Shown here one piece after another: positions 55,587 to 64,000 of a DNA stretch of 64,000 nucleotides (position 1 is its first letter; every line of letters starts with the position of its first letter). The position numbers were made by a program, and so were the translations under genes. This DNA is from Candidatus Uhrbacteria bacterium (GTDB lineage: Bacteria > Patescibacteriota > Patescibacteriia > 2-12-FULL-60-25), in the NCBI GenBank assembly GCA_020850575.1, contig JADZEJ010000007.1, positions 62,001-126,000 on the forward strand, given 5' to 3'. A model generated the notes under the pieces. The model was not told the DNA's origin, made no database searches, and was given only the letters and a program-made list of their open reading frames with translations.

Positions 55587-55683
55587 GAGATGTACCCTAA
55601 AAAAACCAAAGGGACGAAAAAACGGTCAAATGGCCGTTGATTCGAAAGATCTATATAGTTTATAACAAGGTAGAAAATAGCTG

Positions 55684-57909
55684 TCAAGCTGCTTGATATG
55701 AGTCTAAAGAAACCGACAATAACTGAGAAATCCCATCATCGCCCATGGTAATACCATACAATACATTTGCCTTATGCATCGTATTTCGATTATGCGTAAC
55801 GACGACAAATTGCGTTCGATGAGACAACTGATCAATAATTTCAGCAAATTTACGAGAATTAGCATCATCCAAAGCAGCATCTACTTCATCAAGTACTACA
55901 AAAGGCGAAGGATTTATTGCCATTATTGCGCAAATCAAAGCAATCGACGTTAAAGCTCGTTCTCCGCCAGACAAAAGCGCTATTGATTTTAATCTTTTCC
56001 CTGGAGGTGTGGCTTGAATATCGATTCCAGCTTTAACTACTCTTCCTTCGGATGCATCTTCAGCATCTTCATCTTCTTCTCCTGTTTGAGCTATGTCAGG
56101 CAGCACCTTTAAAAGCTGCGCATCTCCTCCACCAAATAATTTTTTAAAATACAATCCAAATTCTTTATTTAATCGTTCAAAAGCGGCATCGCCTCGTTCT
56201 TTAATACTTCGATCAAGTTCTTCGATAATCGTTTCGAGAGAAAGCATAGCGGCTTTCAAATCGTCCGTTTGGTGAGTCAATTCCTCAAAACGTTGCTTAG
56301 TCGTAGCATGTTCGGTAACCGTTTCTGGATCGATTCCGCCGATCCATTCAAGTTGCGTGCGTAACTTCTGCATTTTAGATTGCAATTGCTCAACCGGCAA
56401 AGCCAAGTCTTTATCTGGTGTTTCTGACAATGCTGACAAGTCGGCTTCCAAAGACGGTGCATATTGCCTAATTTCAGCCAAACATCCATCACGACGTGTT
56501 TCTAAACGCGCCATTTCAATCCGTGCATCTGCCAGACGTCGTTCTATTTGCTGAGCTTCATGTCTCTTTGCATTCAATTTATGCTGAATCGCAAAAACCG
56601 CTGTACGTCCTTCATCTTCTTGTTTTGATGCAGCTTGAATACGCTGTTCAGTAGCGGCCATTTTTTCCGTCACTTCCTGCATATCTCTTAATAATTGGGC
56701 CATCTCTACTTCCAATTCTGGGTCGACTTGCATCGTTTTAACTGGCTCTGGCGCAGGCTGCTGTAATTTTGCAAGTAAATCTGTATTGCGTAAACGTAAA
56801 ACCTGAATCAATTCACGCGCTTTATCCAAATCAGGATTCTCTGCCTCTAAAACGGTAAATAATGAATGTTGAGTTTGCTGCAAAGACTCAATTTCTAAAA
56901 TAATCTTCGACAAAGGCAAAGGCGACCAAGGTTTTTGCGCACTCACGACTTTCGCTAATTCACGCTTAGACTCTAATCGAATTTGACGTTCACGCAATTT
57001 TGAACGCTCTTCACGTAAACCGTCTAAAGCATTACGTAATTCATGCGACACTCCATCCTTCATTGGAGCGGCTTTTTCCATACTTGCAAACTCCACTTCC
57101 AAAGTCTCAAACTCCTTCGCTTTAATCAAATAATCCGCCTCTTCCTTATTCAATGTCAAAGTAGCTACATCTAAACGAGCACGAATTTCGCTCCACATTT
57201 TACCAAAATATGCTTTCTCAATCCGGAGTAACTCTTGCTCAATTCCCTCTCTCTCCTGAAGTCTCGTAACTTGTCGTTCAAGAGCAACTAAGCGCGGTTC
57301 AATCTCACGCAACAAAACATCCGCTTGTTTTAAATTTTCACGCGTGTGCTCAAGCTTATTCGCGCTTGCATTTCTTTTTAACTGAAATGGACGCAAACCG
57401 GAAGCTTCATCAAAAAATTCCTTCCGTTCACTTGGAGATGCAACCAATACCGCATCAACCATACCCTGACCAATAACAGAATACGTACGTTGCCCAATAC
57501 CACAATTTGCCAACAATAATACGACGTCTGACAAACGAACAAGCTGATTATTAACAAGATATTCCGCTTCACCATCACGATACAAACGTCGAGTAATAAC
57601 AATCTCAGACATCTCTATCTCAGGCTTGTCGTCATTGACAAGGGTTAAACTAACCTCCGCAAAACCGGCTCGAGGTTTATTCGGTGTTCCTGAAAAAATC
57701 ACGTCTTCTGACTTTTTTGCACGCAACATTTTCATGCTTTGCTCCCCCATCACCCAACGCATAGCATCCGCAATGTTCGATTTTCCAGATCCATTTGGAC
57801 CAATAATAGCTGTCATCCCACGTCGACCGTCTGTATCAGGTTTAAATTCTAAAACCGTCTTAACAGCAACAGTTTTAAAGCCCTGAATCTCAAGTCGACG
57901 CAAATACAT
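55684..57909 (-). CDS. SMC-type ATPase, short and apparently without a hinge
   Basis: SMC proteins form the ring that compacts and segregates chromosomes. The start chosen is the ATG at 57909 (MYLRRLEIQGFKT), giving 741 residues against about 1150-1200 for bacterial SMC. The N-terminal head has Walker A GPNGSGKSN. The C-terminal head has the signature LLSGGERAL and Walker B PFVVLDEVDAALDD, all intact. The coiled coil is much shorter, and at its centre (about residue 390) a Pro-rich stretch (LQQPAPEPVKTM) stands where the globular hinge should be. The reading frame is continuous, so this is not an obvious pseudogene. Dimer formation through a hinge seems impossible. No scpA or scpB is nearby. 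It could be an SbcC- or RecN-like variant, but the head motifs fit SMC best. Confidence 0.88.
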   Translation of the reverse strand: MYLRRLEIQGFKTVAVKTVLEFKPDTDGRRGMTAIIGPNGSGKSNIADAMRWVMGEQSMKMLRAKKSEDVIFSGTPNKPRAGFAEVSLTLVNDDKPEIEMSEIVITRRLYRDGEAEYLVNNQLVRLSDVVLLLANCGIGQRTYSVIGQGMVDAVLVASPSERKEFFDEASGLRPFQLKRNASANKLEHTRENLKQADVLLREIEPRLVALERQVTRLQEREGIEQELLRIEKAYFGKMWSEIRARLDVATLTLNKEEADYLIKAKEFETLEVEFASMEKAAPMKDGVSHELRNALDGLREERSKLRERQIRLESKRELAKVVSAQKPWSPLPLSKIILEIESLQQTQHSLFTVLEAENPDLDKARELIQVLRLRNTDLLAKLQQPAPEPVKTMQVDPELEVEMAQLLRDMQEVTEKMAATEQRIQAASKQEDEGRTAVFAIQHKLNAKRHEAQQIERRLADARIEMARLETRRDGCLAEIRQYAPSLEADLSALSETPDKDLALPVEQLQSKMQKLRTQLEWIGGIDPETVTEHATTKQRFEELTHQTDDLKAAMLSLETIIEELDRSIKERGDAAFERLNKEFGLYFKKLFGGGDAQLLKVLPDIAQTGEEDEDAEDASEGRVVKAGIDIQATPPGKRLKSIALLSGGERALTSIALICAIMAINPSPFVVLDEVDAALDDANSRKFAEIIDQLSHRTQFVVVTHNRNTMHKANVLYGITMGDDGISQLLSVSLDSYQAA

Positions 57910-57971
57910 AACTCCGCATAGAATACTCGAAAATATCCCTTTTGGGCAAACCGAACCCTTGAATATAATCA

Positions 57972-58000
57972 TTGACCAAAATGGCTTCTTTCTATACATT
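57972..58000 (+). promoter_or_regulatory. rbfA promoter, leaderless type
   Basis: TTGACC (57972-57977), a 17-base spacer and TACATT (57995-58000) end six bases before the ATG at 58007. The SMC gene starts divergently within 100 bases. Confidence 0.55.
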
Positions 58001-58006
58001 CACACC

Positions 58007-58354
58007 ATGTCACACAAGCTTGATCAATCAATGGAACATCTCCAAGAAGCTCTTGCAGAAATCTTACGCGAAGTAATTGAATTCCCTCGTGATATTTTTG
58101 TAACGGTACTTAAAGCTCGCATGACCAGAAACGCCAAATACGCAAGTGTTTTATTATCGGTTATGCCAAATAGCGAAGAACAAAATGTCATCAAACAATT
58201 ACTTCGAGAAAACCATACCATCAAAGATGAACTCGCCCATCGTTTACGCATGCGTCGCATTCCTTCCATTCATTGGACTTTTGATGAAACGGAATCTGAA
58301 GCTGCTAAAATCGAAGAAATCATCAACCAGCTTAAAATAAAAGGTGAACTCTAA
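58007..58354 (+). CDS. rbfA: Ribosome-binding factor A
   Basis: RbfA binds the 30S subunit during late maturation and cold adaptation. The start chosen is the ATG at 58007 (MSHKLDQSMEHLQEALAEIL), giving 115 residues. The KH-like fold shows EIPRDIFVTVLKA-like (EFPRDIFVTVLKARMT), AKYASVLLSVMPNSEEQN, and a closing LAHRLRMRRIPSIHWTFDET, which matches the conserved LRxxPxLxFxxD segment. The order rbfA then DHH phosphoesterase is the one known from many Gram-positive genomes, which supports both calls. Confidence 0.9.
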   Translation: MSHKLDQSMEHLQEALAEILREVIEFPRDIFVTVLKARMTRNAKYASVLLSVMPNSEEQNVIKQLLRENHTIKDELAHRLRMRRIPSIHWTFDETESEAAKIEEIINQLKIKGEL

Positions 58355-58357
58355 CTG

Positions 58358-58386
58358 TTGACGAAAATCATAATTCGACATAATCT
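58358..58386 (+). promoter_or_regulatory. Promoter of the DHH phosphoesterase gene, leaderless type
   Basis: TTGACG (58358-58363), a 17-base spacer and TAATCT (58381-58386) end 11 bases before the ATG at 58398. Confidence 0.6.
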
Positions 58387-58397
58387 GTCGGATCAAC

Positions 58398-59372
58398 ATG
58401 ATAGAGAACCACGCATTCAATACGATGCATGAGGCCATCTGTGAAGCTGGTCGTATTTTATTAGTGGCTCATAAAAAACCTGACGGAGATACCATCGGTT
58501 CCAGCTCAAGTGTGTTAAATTGGCTCATTCGCGAAGGAAAAGACGTAACAATTTTTTGTGCAGACGCTCCACCAGAAGCCTTCCATTTTATAGATTCGAT
58601 TCATCGCTATTCCAATGATCCGGTTGTGTTTGAACAAAACTACGACCTTATTATCGTATTTGATTCAGGCGACCTGCGTTATTGCGGCATCGATCAACAT
58701 ATTACCAAAACCCCACCAGGCTACTTTTTAATCAACGTTGACCATCATGGTACCAATACACATTTCGGTGATGTAAATATTGTCATAACAGAAGCCAGTT
58801 CAACAGCAGAAATTGTTTTTCATTTTTTTCATAATCGTCAAATTCATATCGATCATTGCATGGCAACTTCATTATTAACCGGCTTATTTACCGACACAAA
58901 TAGTTTTACCAATGCAGCAACCAATCCAAATGCAATGAATGCTTTCAGCAAACTCATTGCCGCTGGCGGTCGTCATCAAGATATAAAAAAACATCTGCTT
59001 TTTGATAAAAACATTGACTCGCTCAAAATTTGGGGCATTCTTTTGTCACGTCTCCGCCACAATAAAACCTACGACGTTGTCTCAACCTATTTGCTTCTAA
59101 AAGATGCTGAACATGTTAGCACCGACATTATCGAAGGCGTCTCAAATTTCTTGAATGAAGTTACCACAGGCACCGATACCATTCTTTTTCTACGTGAACT
59201 CTCTAATAATAAAATTAAAGGTTCATTTCGCAGCGTAAAACGGAATATCGCAAATATAGCAAAACTCATGGGCGGCGGCGGTCACAATAAAGCTGCTGGA
59301 TTTACAATAAATGGACATATTGAAGAAACAACAAACGGACCAAAAATTATTCCAGAAGGAAAAACGGAATAA
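58398..59372 (+). CDS. DHH/DHHA1 phosphoesterase, NrnA-like
   Basis: These enzymes hydrolyse short RNA oligonucleotides (nanoRNase) or phosphoadenosine phosphate. The 324-residue product has all motifs: VAHKKPDGDTIGS near residue 25, IIVFDSGDLRYCG, the DHH motif NVDHHGTNTHFGD near 112, and the DHHA1 glycine motif MGGGGHNKAAGFTI near the C-terminus. It follows rbfA by 43 bases but has its own leaderless-type promoter. It contrasts with the degenerate copy at 22783-23946. The exact substrate cannot be told from sequence. Confidence 0.9.
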   Translation: MIENHAFNTMHEAICEAGRILLVAHKKPDGDTIGSSSSVLNWLIREGKDVTIFCADAPPEAFHFIDSIHRYSNDPVVFEQNYDLIIVFDSGDLRYCGIDQHITKTPPGYFLINVDHHGTNTHFGDVNIVITEASSTAEIVFHFFHNRQIHIDHCMATSLLTGLFTDTNSFTNAATNPNAMNAFSKLIAAGGRHQDIKKHLLFDKNIDSLKIWGILLSRLRHNKTYDVVSTYLLLKDAEHVSTDIIEGVSNFLNEVTTGTDTILFLRELSNNKIKGSFRSVKRNIANIAKLMGGGGHNKAAGFTINGHIEETTNGPKIIPEGKTE

Positions 59373-59375
59373 AAA

Positions 59376-59402
59376 CTAGCACTCTAAAAGTTTGACTGCT
59401 AA
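59376..59402. promoter_or_regulatory. CIRCE-like operator upstream of clpP
   Basis: CTAGCACTC, nine bases, GACTGCTAA matches canonical CIRCE at 16 of 18 positions with exact spacing. The right half overlaps the clpP -35 box, so a bound HrcA would block transcription. Confidence 0.8.
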
Positions 59403-59420
59403 ACAAGCATCGGTTATGCT
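59392..59420 (+). promoter_or_regulatory. clpP promoter, leaderless type
   Basis: TTGACT (59392-59397), a 17-base spacer and TATGCT (59415-59420) end 11 bases before the ATG at 59432. Confidence 0.65.
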
Positions 59421-59431
59421 GTTTGTAAGTT

Positions 59432-60061
59432 ATGTATCTCTATTCTATGAAAAATCGTTTCGACATTACCTCCATATCTAACAATTACCTCGTTCCTACG
59501 GTCATTGAAAAAACCACCTACGGCGAACGAGCCTACGATATCTACTCGCGCCTCTTAAAAGATCGCATTATTATTTTGGGCACTGCAATTGATGATGGAG
59601 TCGCTAATACCATTGTTGCGCAGCTTTTATTTTTAGAAAGCCAAGATAAAACAAAAGATATAAAACTCTACATTAATTCTCCGGGTGGTTCGGTATCTGC
59701 AGGTTTAGCCATTTACGACACAATGCAACACATTAGCTGTGACGTTTCGACTATTTGTATGGGTATGGCAGCCTCTATGGGAGCAGTTTTGCTTACCGGT
59801 GGCGCCAAAGGAAAACGTTTTGCACTCCCCAATTCAGAAATCATGATTCACCAACCTTTAGGTGGAATGGAAGGTCAAGCAACAGATATCAAAATCCATG
59901 CTGACCACATTCTCAAAACCCGTGATCGTTTAAACAAAATTCTCTCGAAACATTCCGGTCAAGGTCTGAAACAAATCGAACTGGATACCGAACGAGATAA
60001 TTTCATGGACGCAAAAGATGCCATGACTTACGGTTTAATCGACAAAGTCATTTCCAAATAA
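59432..60061 (+). CDS. clpP: ATP-dependent Clp protease proteolytic subunit
   Basis: ClpP forms the two-ring proteolytic chamber fed by Clp ATPases. The 209-residue product has YINSPGGSV, the active Ser in [11 protein letters not shown] near residue 102, the His in [16 protein letters not shown] near 127, and an Asp ([19 protein letters not shown]) near 176. The start at 59432 fits the promoter; the ATG at 59450 ([10 protein letters not shown]) is an alternative. A CIRCE operator in its promoter suggests heat-shock control by HrcA. No Clp ATPase gene is in the window. Confidence 0.96.
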   Translation: MYLYSMKNRFDITSISNNYLVPTVIEKTTYGERAYDIYSRLLKDRIIILGTAIDDGVANTIVAQLLFLESQDKTKDIKLYINSPGGSVSAGLAIYDTMQHISCDVSTICMGMAASMGAVLLTGGAKGKRFALPNSEIMIHQPLGGMEGQATDIKIHADHILKTRDRLNKILSKHSGQGLKQIELDTERDNFMDAKDAMTYGLIDKVISK

Positions 60062-61567
60062 CTATTTTTGAAATGCATCGCGATACATTTGACTGCTCTG
60101 ATAATCCGCATTTCCAAAATCATCAGTCCATACCATCCCTCCTTCCATAGGAGGGATTTCAGTTATTCGTTGTTTTGGCACTCTCTTTTGTACTTCTTTT
60201 AAAAGAAAAGAAGCATCTGGTTTTTTTCCATTTCCAGCAAAGAGAAGGACATTCGATGGCATATTTTTTGATGAACTGTTCATCGTATCAATCAGTATGA
60301 TCCAAGAAAAAACAGACTTAAATGTTGCAACAACATTCTTTGTAAATGTCTTCGTATAACCTGTTGTTGGTTCGGCCGCAATAATGAGATTAGCCGCATA
60401 TACACCATCCTCTGATAATTTCGATGAAACATCCTGTAAAGCCTGTTCAGTAATAACATGCCATGGGGTGGAAATATCACCTCCATAAACATCGGATAAG
60501 ATGACGTCGTATCCCGCGGGTAACCGAGGAACCGACGTTCGCGCATCATCAAGTAAAATCCGTGTTTTTGTAGCTTGAACGAACCCCATATATTTTTTTG
60601 CTGCTTCAATGATCGCTGGATCAATTTCAACAACATCAATCACAGCATCTGGATGACGTCGTTGGAAGCTGGAAACCGCATGAAAACCTCCTCCTCCCAA
60701 AACCAAAACACGTTGCGGCGTCGGTACCAAAGAGTCAACGGCTTCAAACCCATGTACATAATCTAAAGCCGAATCACTTGGATTACTTGTATATCCAACT
60801 GCATGCAAACCAGTATTGATTTTAAGCATAACCGTATCGTTTCCACGAAAATTTCCATATACAATTCGAACATCCGCATATGCTGACGGAAAAGATATCT
60901 GCGACGTTTGTAATGGAAATAAAGAAACACTCGGTAAAAGCAATATAAAAGCCAAACTGGAAGCTGTTTTTTTTCTTTTTGGCCATGGTTGAAAAAAACA
61001 AATTGCCGTTATCAAAAGAAAAATACTTAAACCAAGCAATAACCGATGTAATGGAAATTGAGGTAATAGCACATAACCCGTCACATACGTTCCAAATAAA
61101 CTGCCGAGAGTTCCGAAAGCGGAAAGTGAACCGGCGACACGACCCAGAGAATCAACATTTTTTGTAAATAAACGAAGAACCATCGGCGAAATAGCCGCTA
61201 AAAGACAAGCTGGAACCGCTAACAAAAACAATGATGCTAAAACGGCAGCGCTTGAAAATGGCAATAAGGTCAATGGACGAAGTATAACTTCCGAAAACAA
61301 AACCAATCCCAAACACCACAAACCTGAAAGTCCGAGAGCACCAGAAACAAGACGAATATCGGGATAAGAATCGGCAATAACGCCACCAAGCCACGCTCCC
61401 AACGCCATAGCAAGTAAAACCACTCCGATCAAATTTGTCCAAACAATCACCGAAGATCCCAGATACGGCGCAACGATTCGAGAACCTAAAAGCTCCAGGC
61501 TCATCACCGATGCTCCGCTACCAAAGGCAGCAAACATCGGAACAAAACGCTGGAGCATTACCAACAT
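60062..61567 (-). CDS. Membrane protein fused to a spermidine-synthase-like domain
   Basis: The start chosen is the ATG at 61567, four bases after gyrA. The 501-residue product has about eight membrane helices in its first 220 residues (MSLELLGSRIVAPYLGSS begins the conserved part). A soluble class I methyltransferase-like domain follows, with VLVLGGGGFHAVSSFQ, VIDVVEIDPAIIEAAKKYMG and YDVILSDVYGG. This arrangement is that of the fused transporter/spermidine-synthase-like family. Whether it makes a polyamine is unknown, because the catalytic Asp context (LSDVYGG) only partly fits. It ends one base after the convergent clpP stop codon. Confidence 0.8.
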   Translation of the reverse strand: MLVMLQRFVPMFAAFGSGASVMSLELLGSRIVAPYLGSSVIVWTNLIGVVLLAMALGAWLGGVIADSYPDIRLVSGALGLSGLWCLGLVLFSEVILRPLTLLPFSSAAVLASLFLLAVPACLLAAISPMVLRLFTKNVDSLGRVAGSLSAFGTLGSLFGTYVTGYVLLPQFPLHRLLLGLSIFLLITAICFFQPWPKRKKTASSLAFILLLPSVSLFPLQTSQISFPSAYADVRIVYGNFRGNDTVMLKINTGLHAVGYTSNPSDSALDYVHGFEAVDSLVPTPQRVLVLGGGGFHAVSSFQRRHPDAVIDVVEIDPAIIEAAKKYMGFVQATKTRILLDDARTSVPRLPAGYDVILSDVYGGDISTPWHVITEQALQDVSSKLSEDGVYAANLIIAAEPTTGYTKTFTKNVVATFKSVFSWIILIDTMNSSSKNMPSNVLLFAGNGKKPDASFLLKEVQKRVPKQRITEIPPMEGGMVWTDDFGNADYQSSQMYRDAFQK

Positions 61568-61571
61568 GTTA

Positions 61572-64000
61572 TTACTTTTTCTCAACATCTTCCGTCACAA
61601 AAGTCACACTTGATAGTGAATCTCCGGCTTCCTTAAAGCGCATGACGCGCACACCTTGCGTATCACGCCCCAAAGATGGGACGCTCTTAAATGAAACACG
61701 AATGACGATTCCATTCTTAGAAATCAAAATGAGGTCACGAGTATCTTCAACGTTTGAAACATAGGCGCCGACCACCCCGCCCGTCTTTTCAGAAACATGC
61801 ATAGTACGGATACCTGATCCACCGCGACCTTGCACCTTATATTCCTTTAAACTTGTACGTTTACCTAAACCATTCTCAGCAATAGTAAATAATTCTAAGA
61901 GTCCTTTTTCAGCTAATGTCGGAACAATCACATCCATACCAACTACTTCATCTCGATTTTTAAGTAAAATACCACGTACACCAGCCGCCGTACGCCCCAT
62001 TGGACGAACATCGTCTTCTTGGAATCGAATCGATTGACCACTACGACTTACCAATACAATTTCATCAGTACCTGAAGATGGCTTCACCCATTTCAAATCA
62101 TCTCCATCTTTCAAATTAATCGCGATTAAACCTGATCGACGTACATTCGCAAATTCTTCTAAGGAAGTTTTTTTGATTGTTCCCTGGTTTGTCACCATAA
62201 CTAAATACTTACCATTCTTCAAATCTGTCATCGCTAAAATTGTAGCGATCTTTTCACCTGGAGCGAGTTGCAAAAAATTAACAACAGCTTGTCCCTTCGA
62301 CGTACGGCTACCTTGTGGAATGTCAAAAGCTTTTAATTGAAAAACCCTTCCACGAGATGTGAAGAATAAAATATCAGCATGCGTATTTGTCGAAAACAAA
62401 TGCTCAACTTGATCTTCTTCTTTTGTAGTGACACCGGCAACACCCTTACCTCCTCGGGCTTGAGTTCTGAACGTATCAGGCGGCAAGCGTTTAATATATC
62501 CATCCGAAGTTAACATCACCACCGTAGACTCATTCGGGATCAAGTCTTCAACTGAAAATTCACCCACTGGGGATGTAACGACTTGTGTTCGACGTTCATC
62601 ACCAAAACGATCGCGGATTTCCATGAGTTCTTTCTTGACCAAAGCTAACATTTTCTTTTGAGAAGCTAAAAATGACTCAAGTTCTTCAATTAATTTCATT
62701 TTTTCTTCATATTCCTGTTCAACACGTAACCGCTCTAAATTTGCTAACTGTTGTAAACGCATTTCCAAAATCGCAATTGTTTGCAATTCTGACAAATGAT
62801 ATTTTTGAATCAAATTATTTTTCGCTTCATCTTTATCTTTCGATTTCTTGATCGTATTGATAATCTCGTCAATATGAAGCAATGCGATCCGTAATCCTTC
62901 TAAAATATGGGCACGGTCTTTCGCTCGAATCAACTCATATTCAGCACGGCGTTTTACTACCGACTGGCGATGTTTTATATATTCTTCCAAAATCGTTTTC
63001 AATGTCAAAACACGAGGGTGAATACCGTCAACCAAAGCTAACATATTCACATGAAATGTTTCTTGCAATTGTGACATTTTGAATAATTGATTCAGAACTT
63101 TTTTTGGATAAGCATCTTTTTTAAGTTCAATGACGATACGAATTCCTTCTTTATTCGACTCATCGCGTAAATCCTTTATTCCTTCGATTTTTTTATCAGT
63201 AACCAGTTCAGCAATACGTTCGATTAAAGTAGATTTATTCACAGCAAATGGAATTTCAGTCACGATGATACGAAATTGTCCAACTTTATCTTCCACGATA
63301 TCCGTCTTTGCTCGCATCACAATTCCACCCTTACCCGTAGCGTATGCGGCTTTAATTTCTCTTATGTCGTACACAATACCCCCCGTCGGGAAATCTGGAC
63401 CTTTTACATATTGCAGCAAGTCCTCCACTGTTATTTCAGGATCATCAATCAAAGCGGCTGTTGCATCACAAATTTCACTCAAATTATGTGGCGGAATATT
63501 AGTCGCCATACCTACGGCTATACCTAATGTCCCATTCAAAATTAAATACGGAAGTTTTGCCGGCAATACGACTGGCTCCTTAACTGAACCATCAAAATTT
63601 GGTCGCATGTCAACTGTATCTTTTTCAATATCCAACAGCATTTCTTCAGCTATGGCTTGCATTTTTGACTCCGTGTAACGATAAGCAGCGGCATTATCTC
63701 CGTCTATTGAACCAAAGTTTCCTTGACCACGAACCACCGGATAACGCATGGAAAAATCCTGTGCCATACGTACCATAGACTCATACACAGCACTGTCTCC
63801 GTGAGGATGGTACTTTGCAAGCACATCACCAACCACAGCGGCACATTTTTTAAATTTAGCTGTCGATCGTAAACCATTTTGCCACATCGAGTATAAAATT
63901 CGACGATGAACCGGTTTCATACCATCACGCACATCCGGTAACGCACGATCAACGATCACACTCATCGCATAATCCAAAAAAGATTGACGAACTTCATCAA
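61572..64000 (-). CDS. gyrA: DNA gyrase subunit A (5' end outside the window)
   Basis: GyrA breaks and rejoins DNA in the supercoiling enzyme. The frame is open to the window edge; the residues [15 protein letters not shown] lie upstream of the first Met, so the true start is beyond 64000. The quinolone-determining region [18 protein letters not shown] and the catalytic Tyr in [11 protein letters not shown] are present. The C-terminal beta-pinwheel repeats include the GyrA-box-like RGGKGVAGV near residue 540. The last residues are acidic and basic (VTEDVEKK). A topoisomerase IV ParC is possible but the ARGGKG box favours gyrase. Confidence 0.93.
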   Translation of the reverse strand, partial: DEVRQSFLDYAMSVIVDRALPDVRDGMKPVHRRILYSMWQNGLRSTAKFKKCAAVVGDVLAKYHPHGDSAVYESMVRMAQDFSMRYPVVRGQGNFGSIDGDNAAAYRYTESKMQAIAEEMLLDIEKDTVDMRPNFDGSVKEPVVLPAKLPYLILNGTLGIAVGMATNIPPHNLSEICDATAALIDDPEITVEDLLQYVKGPDFPTGGIVYDIREIKAAYATGKGGIVMRAKTDIVEDKVGQFRIIVTEIPFAVNKSTLIERIAELVTDKKIEGIKDLRDESNKEGIRIVIELKKDAYPKKVLNQLFKMSQLQETFHVNMLALVDGIHPRVLTLKTILEEYIKHRQSVVKRRAEYELIRAKDRAHILEGLRIALLHIDEIINTIKKSKDKDEAKNNLIQKYHLSELQTIAILEMRLQQLANLERLRVEQEYEEKMKLIEELESFLASQKKMLALVKKELMEIRDRFGDERRTQVVTSPVGEFSVEDLIPNESTVVMLTSDGYIKRLPPDTFRTQARGGKGVAGVTTKEEDQVEHLFSTNTHADILFFTSRGRVFQLKAFDIPQGSRTSKGQAVVNFLQLAPGEKIATILAMTDLKNGKYLVMVTNQGTIKKTSLEEFANVRRSGLIAINLKDGDDLKWVKPSSGTDEIVLVSRSGQSIRFQEDDVRPMGRTAAGVRGILLKNRDEVVGMDVIVPTLAEKGLLELFTIAENGLGKRTSLKEYKVQGRGGSGIRTMHVSEKTGGVVGAYVSNVEDTRDLILISKNGIVIRVSFKSVPSLGRDTQGVRVMRFKEAGDSLSSVTFVTEDVEKK

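Noticed and set aside
55684-57909. SMC as a pseudogene
   Set aside because: Both ATP-binding halves are intact in one unbroken frame with coiled-coil sequence between them.
61572-63977. gyrA starting at the first Met-like codon (63977)
   Set aside because: Conserved GyrA residues ([11 protein letters not shown]) continue upstream to the window edge; the codon there is an internal TTG.

Overview
The window looks like a chromosome segment of a Patescibacteria (Candidate Phyla Radiation, CPR) bacterium. The reasons are AT-rich, tightly packed genes, a 16S rRNA with CPR-like changes at universally conserved primer sites, very large cysteine-rich surface proteins, and a housekeeping set that is mostly translation, protein folding and DNA maintenance. 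Both release factors are encoded and TGA ends many genes, so the ordinary bacterial code is in use. This argues against the UGA-recoding CPR lineages. The exact lineage cannot be fixed by eye.

Layout: 1-2196 is the end of a repeat-rich surface protein with a peptidoglycan-binding tail. 2243-3684 is tsf and rpsB behind a structured leader. 3953-4717 is a GC-rich, glycine-rich lipoprotein unlike its neighbours. 4885-7359 holds prfA, rpmE and queA. 7411-10734 holds a secreted beta-rich protein, a yraN-type gene, small membrane proteins, a methyltransferase and a metallo-beta-lactamase-fold enzyme. 11010-12854 holds tRNA-Val(UAC), an orphan gene and tRNA-Leu(GAG). 12886-15669 holds a degenerate lipid-kinase-like protein, a bactofilin and a sensor histidine kinase. 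15688-22582 holds argS, tyrS, a pair of overlapping paralogous orphans and valS. 22783-27625 holds a degenerate DHH protein, a candidate small RNA, a cysteine-rich membrane protein, an M3 peptidase and a coiled protein. 27718-31415 holds tRNA-Val(GAC), a free-standing 16S rRNA gene and another orphan. 31491-36426 holds rsmA, prfB, two small proteins, groEL and groES. 36586-41313 holds a methyltransferase, an O-antigen-ligase-like protein, a nucleotidyltransferase-like protein, yidC and nusA. 41438-52706 is a 3509-residue surface protein plus a thrombospondin-type-3 partner. 52870-57909 holds an Hsp20, a VanW protein, a small protein, a structured RNA and a short SMC. 58007-64000 holds rbfA, a DHH phosphoesterase, clpP, a spermidine-synthase-like membrane protein and most of gyrA, which runs off the window.

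Regulation: many first genes have a -10 box only 6 to 11 bases before the start codon and no Shine-Dalgarno sequence, which suggests leaderless mRNAs. Several orphan genes instead carry clear Shine-Dalgarno sequences. CIRCE-type operators lie before groES and clpP, which implies HrcA-type control of both. Two intergenic regions with strong promoters and extended secondary structure (23945-24034 and 55410-55551) are the best candidates for undescribed RNAs. The short, apparently hinge-less SMC and the paired orphan genes at 18705-19816 are the most unusual protein findings.
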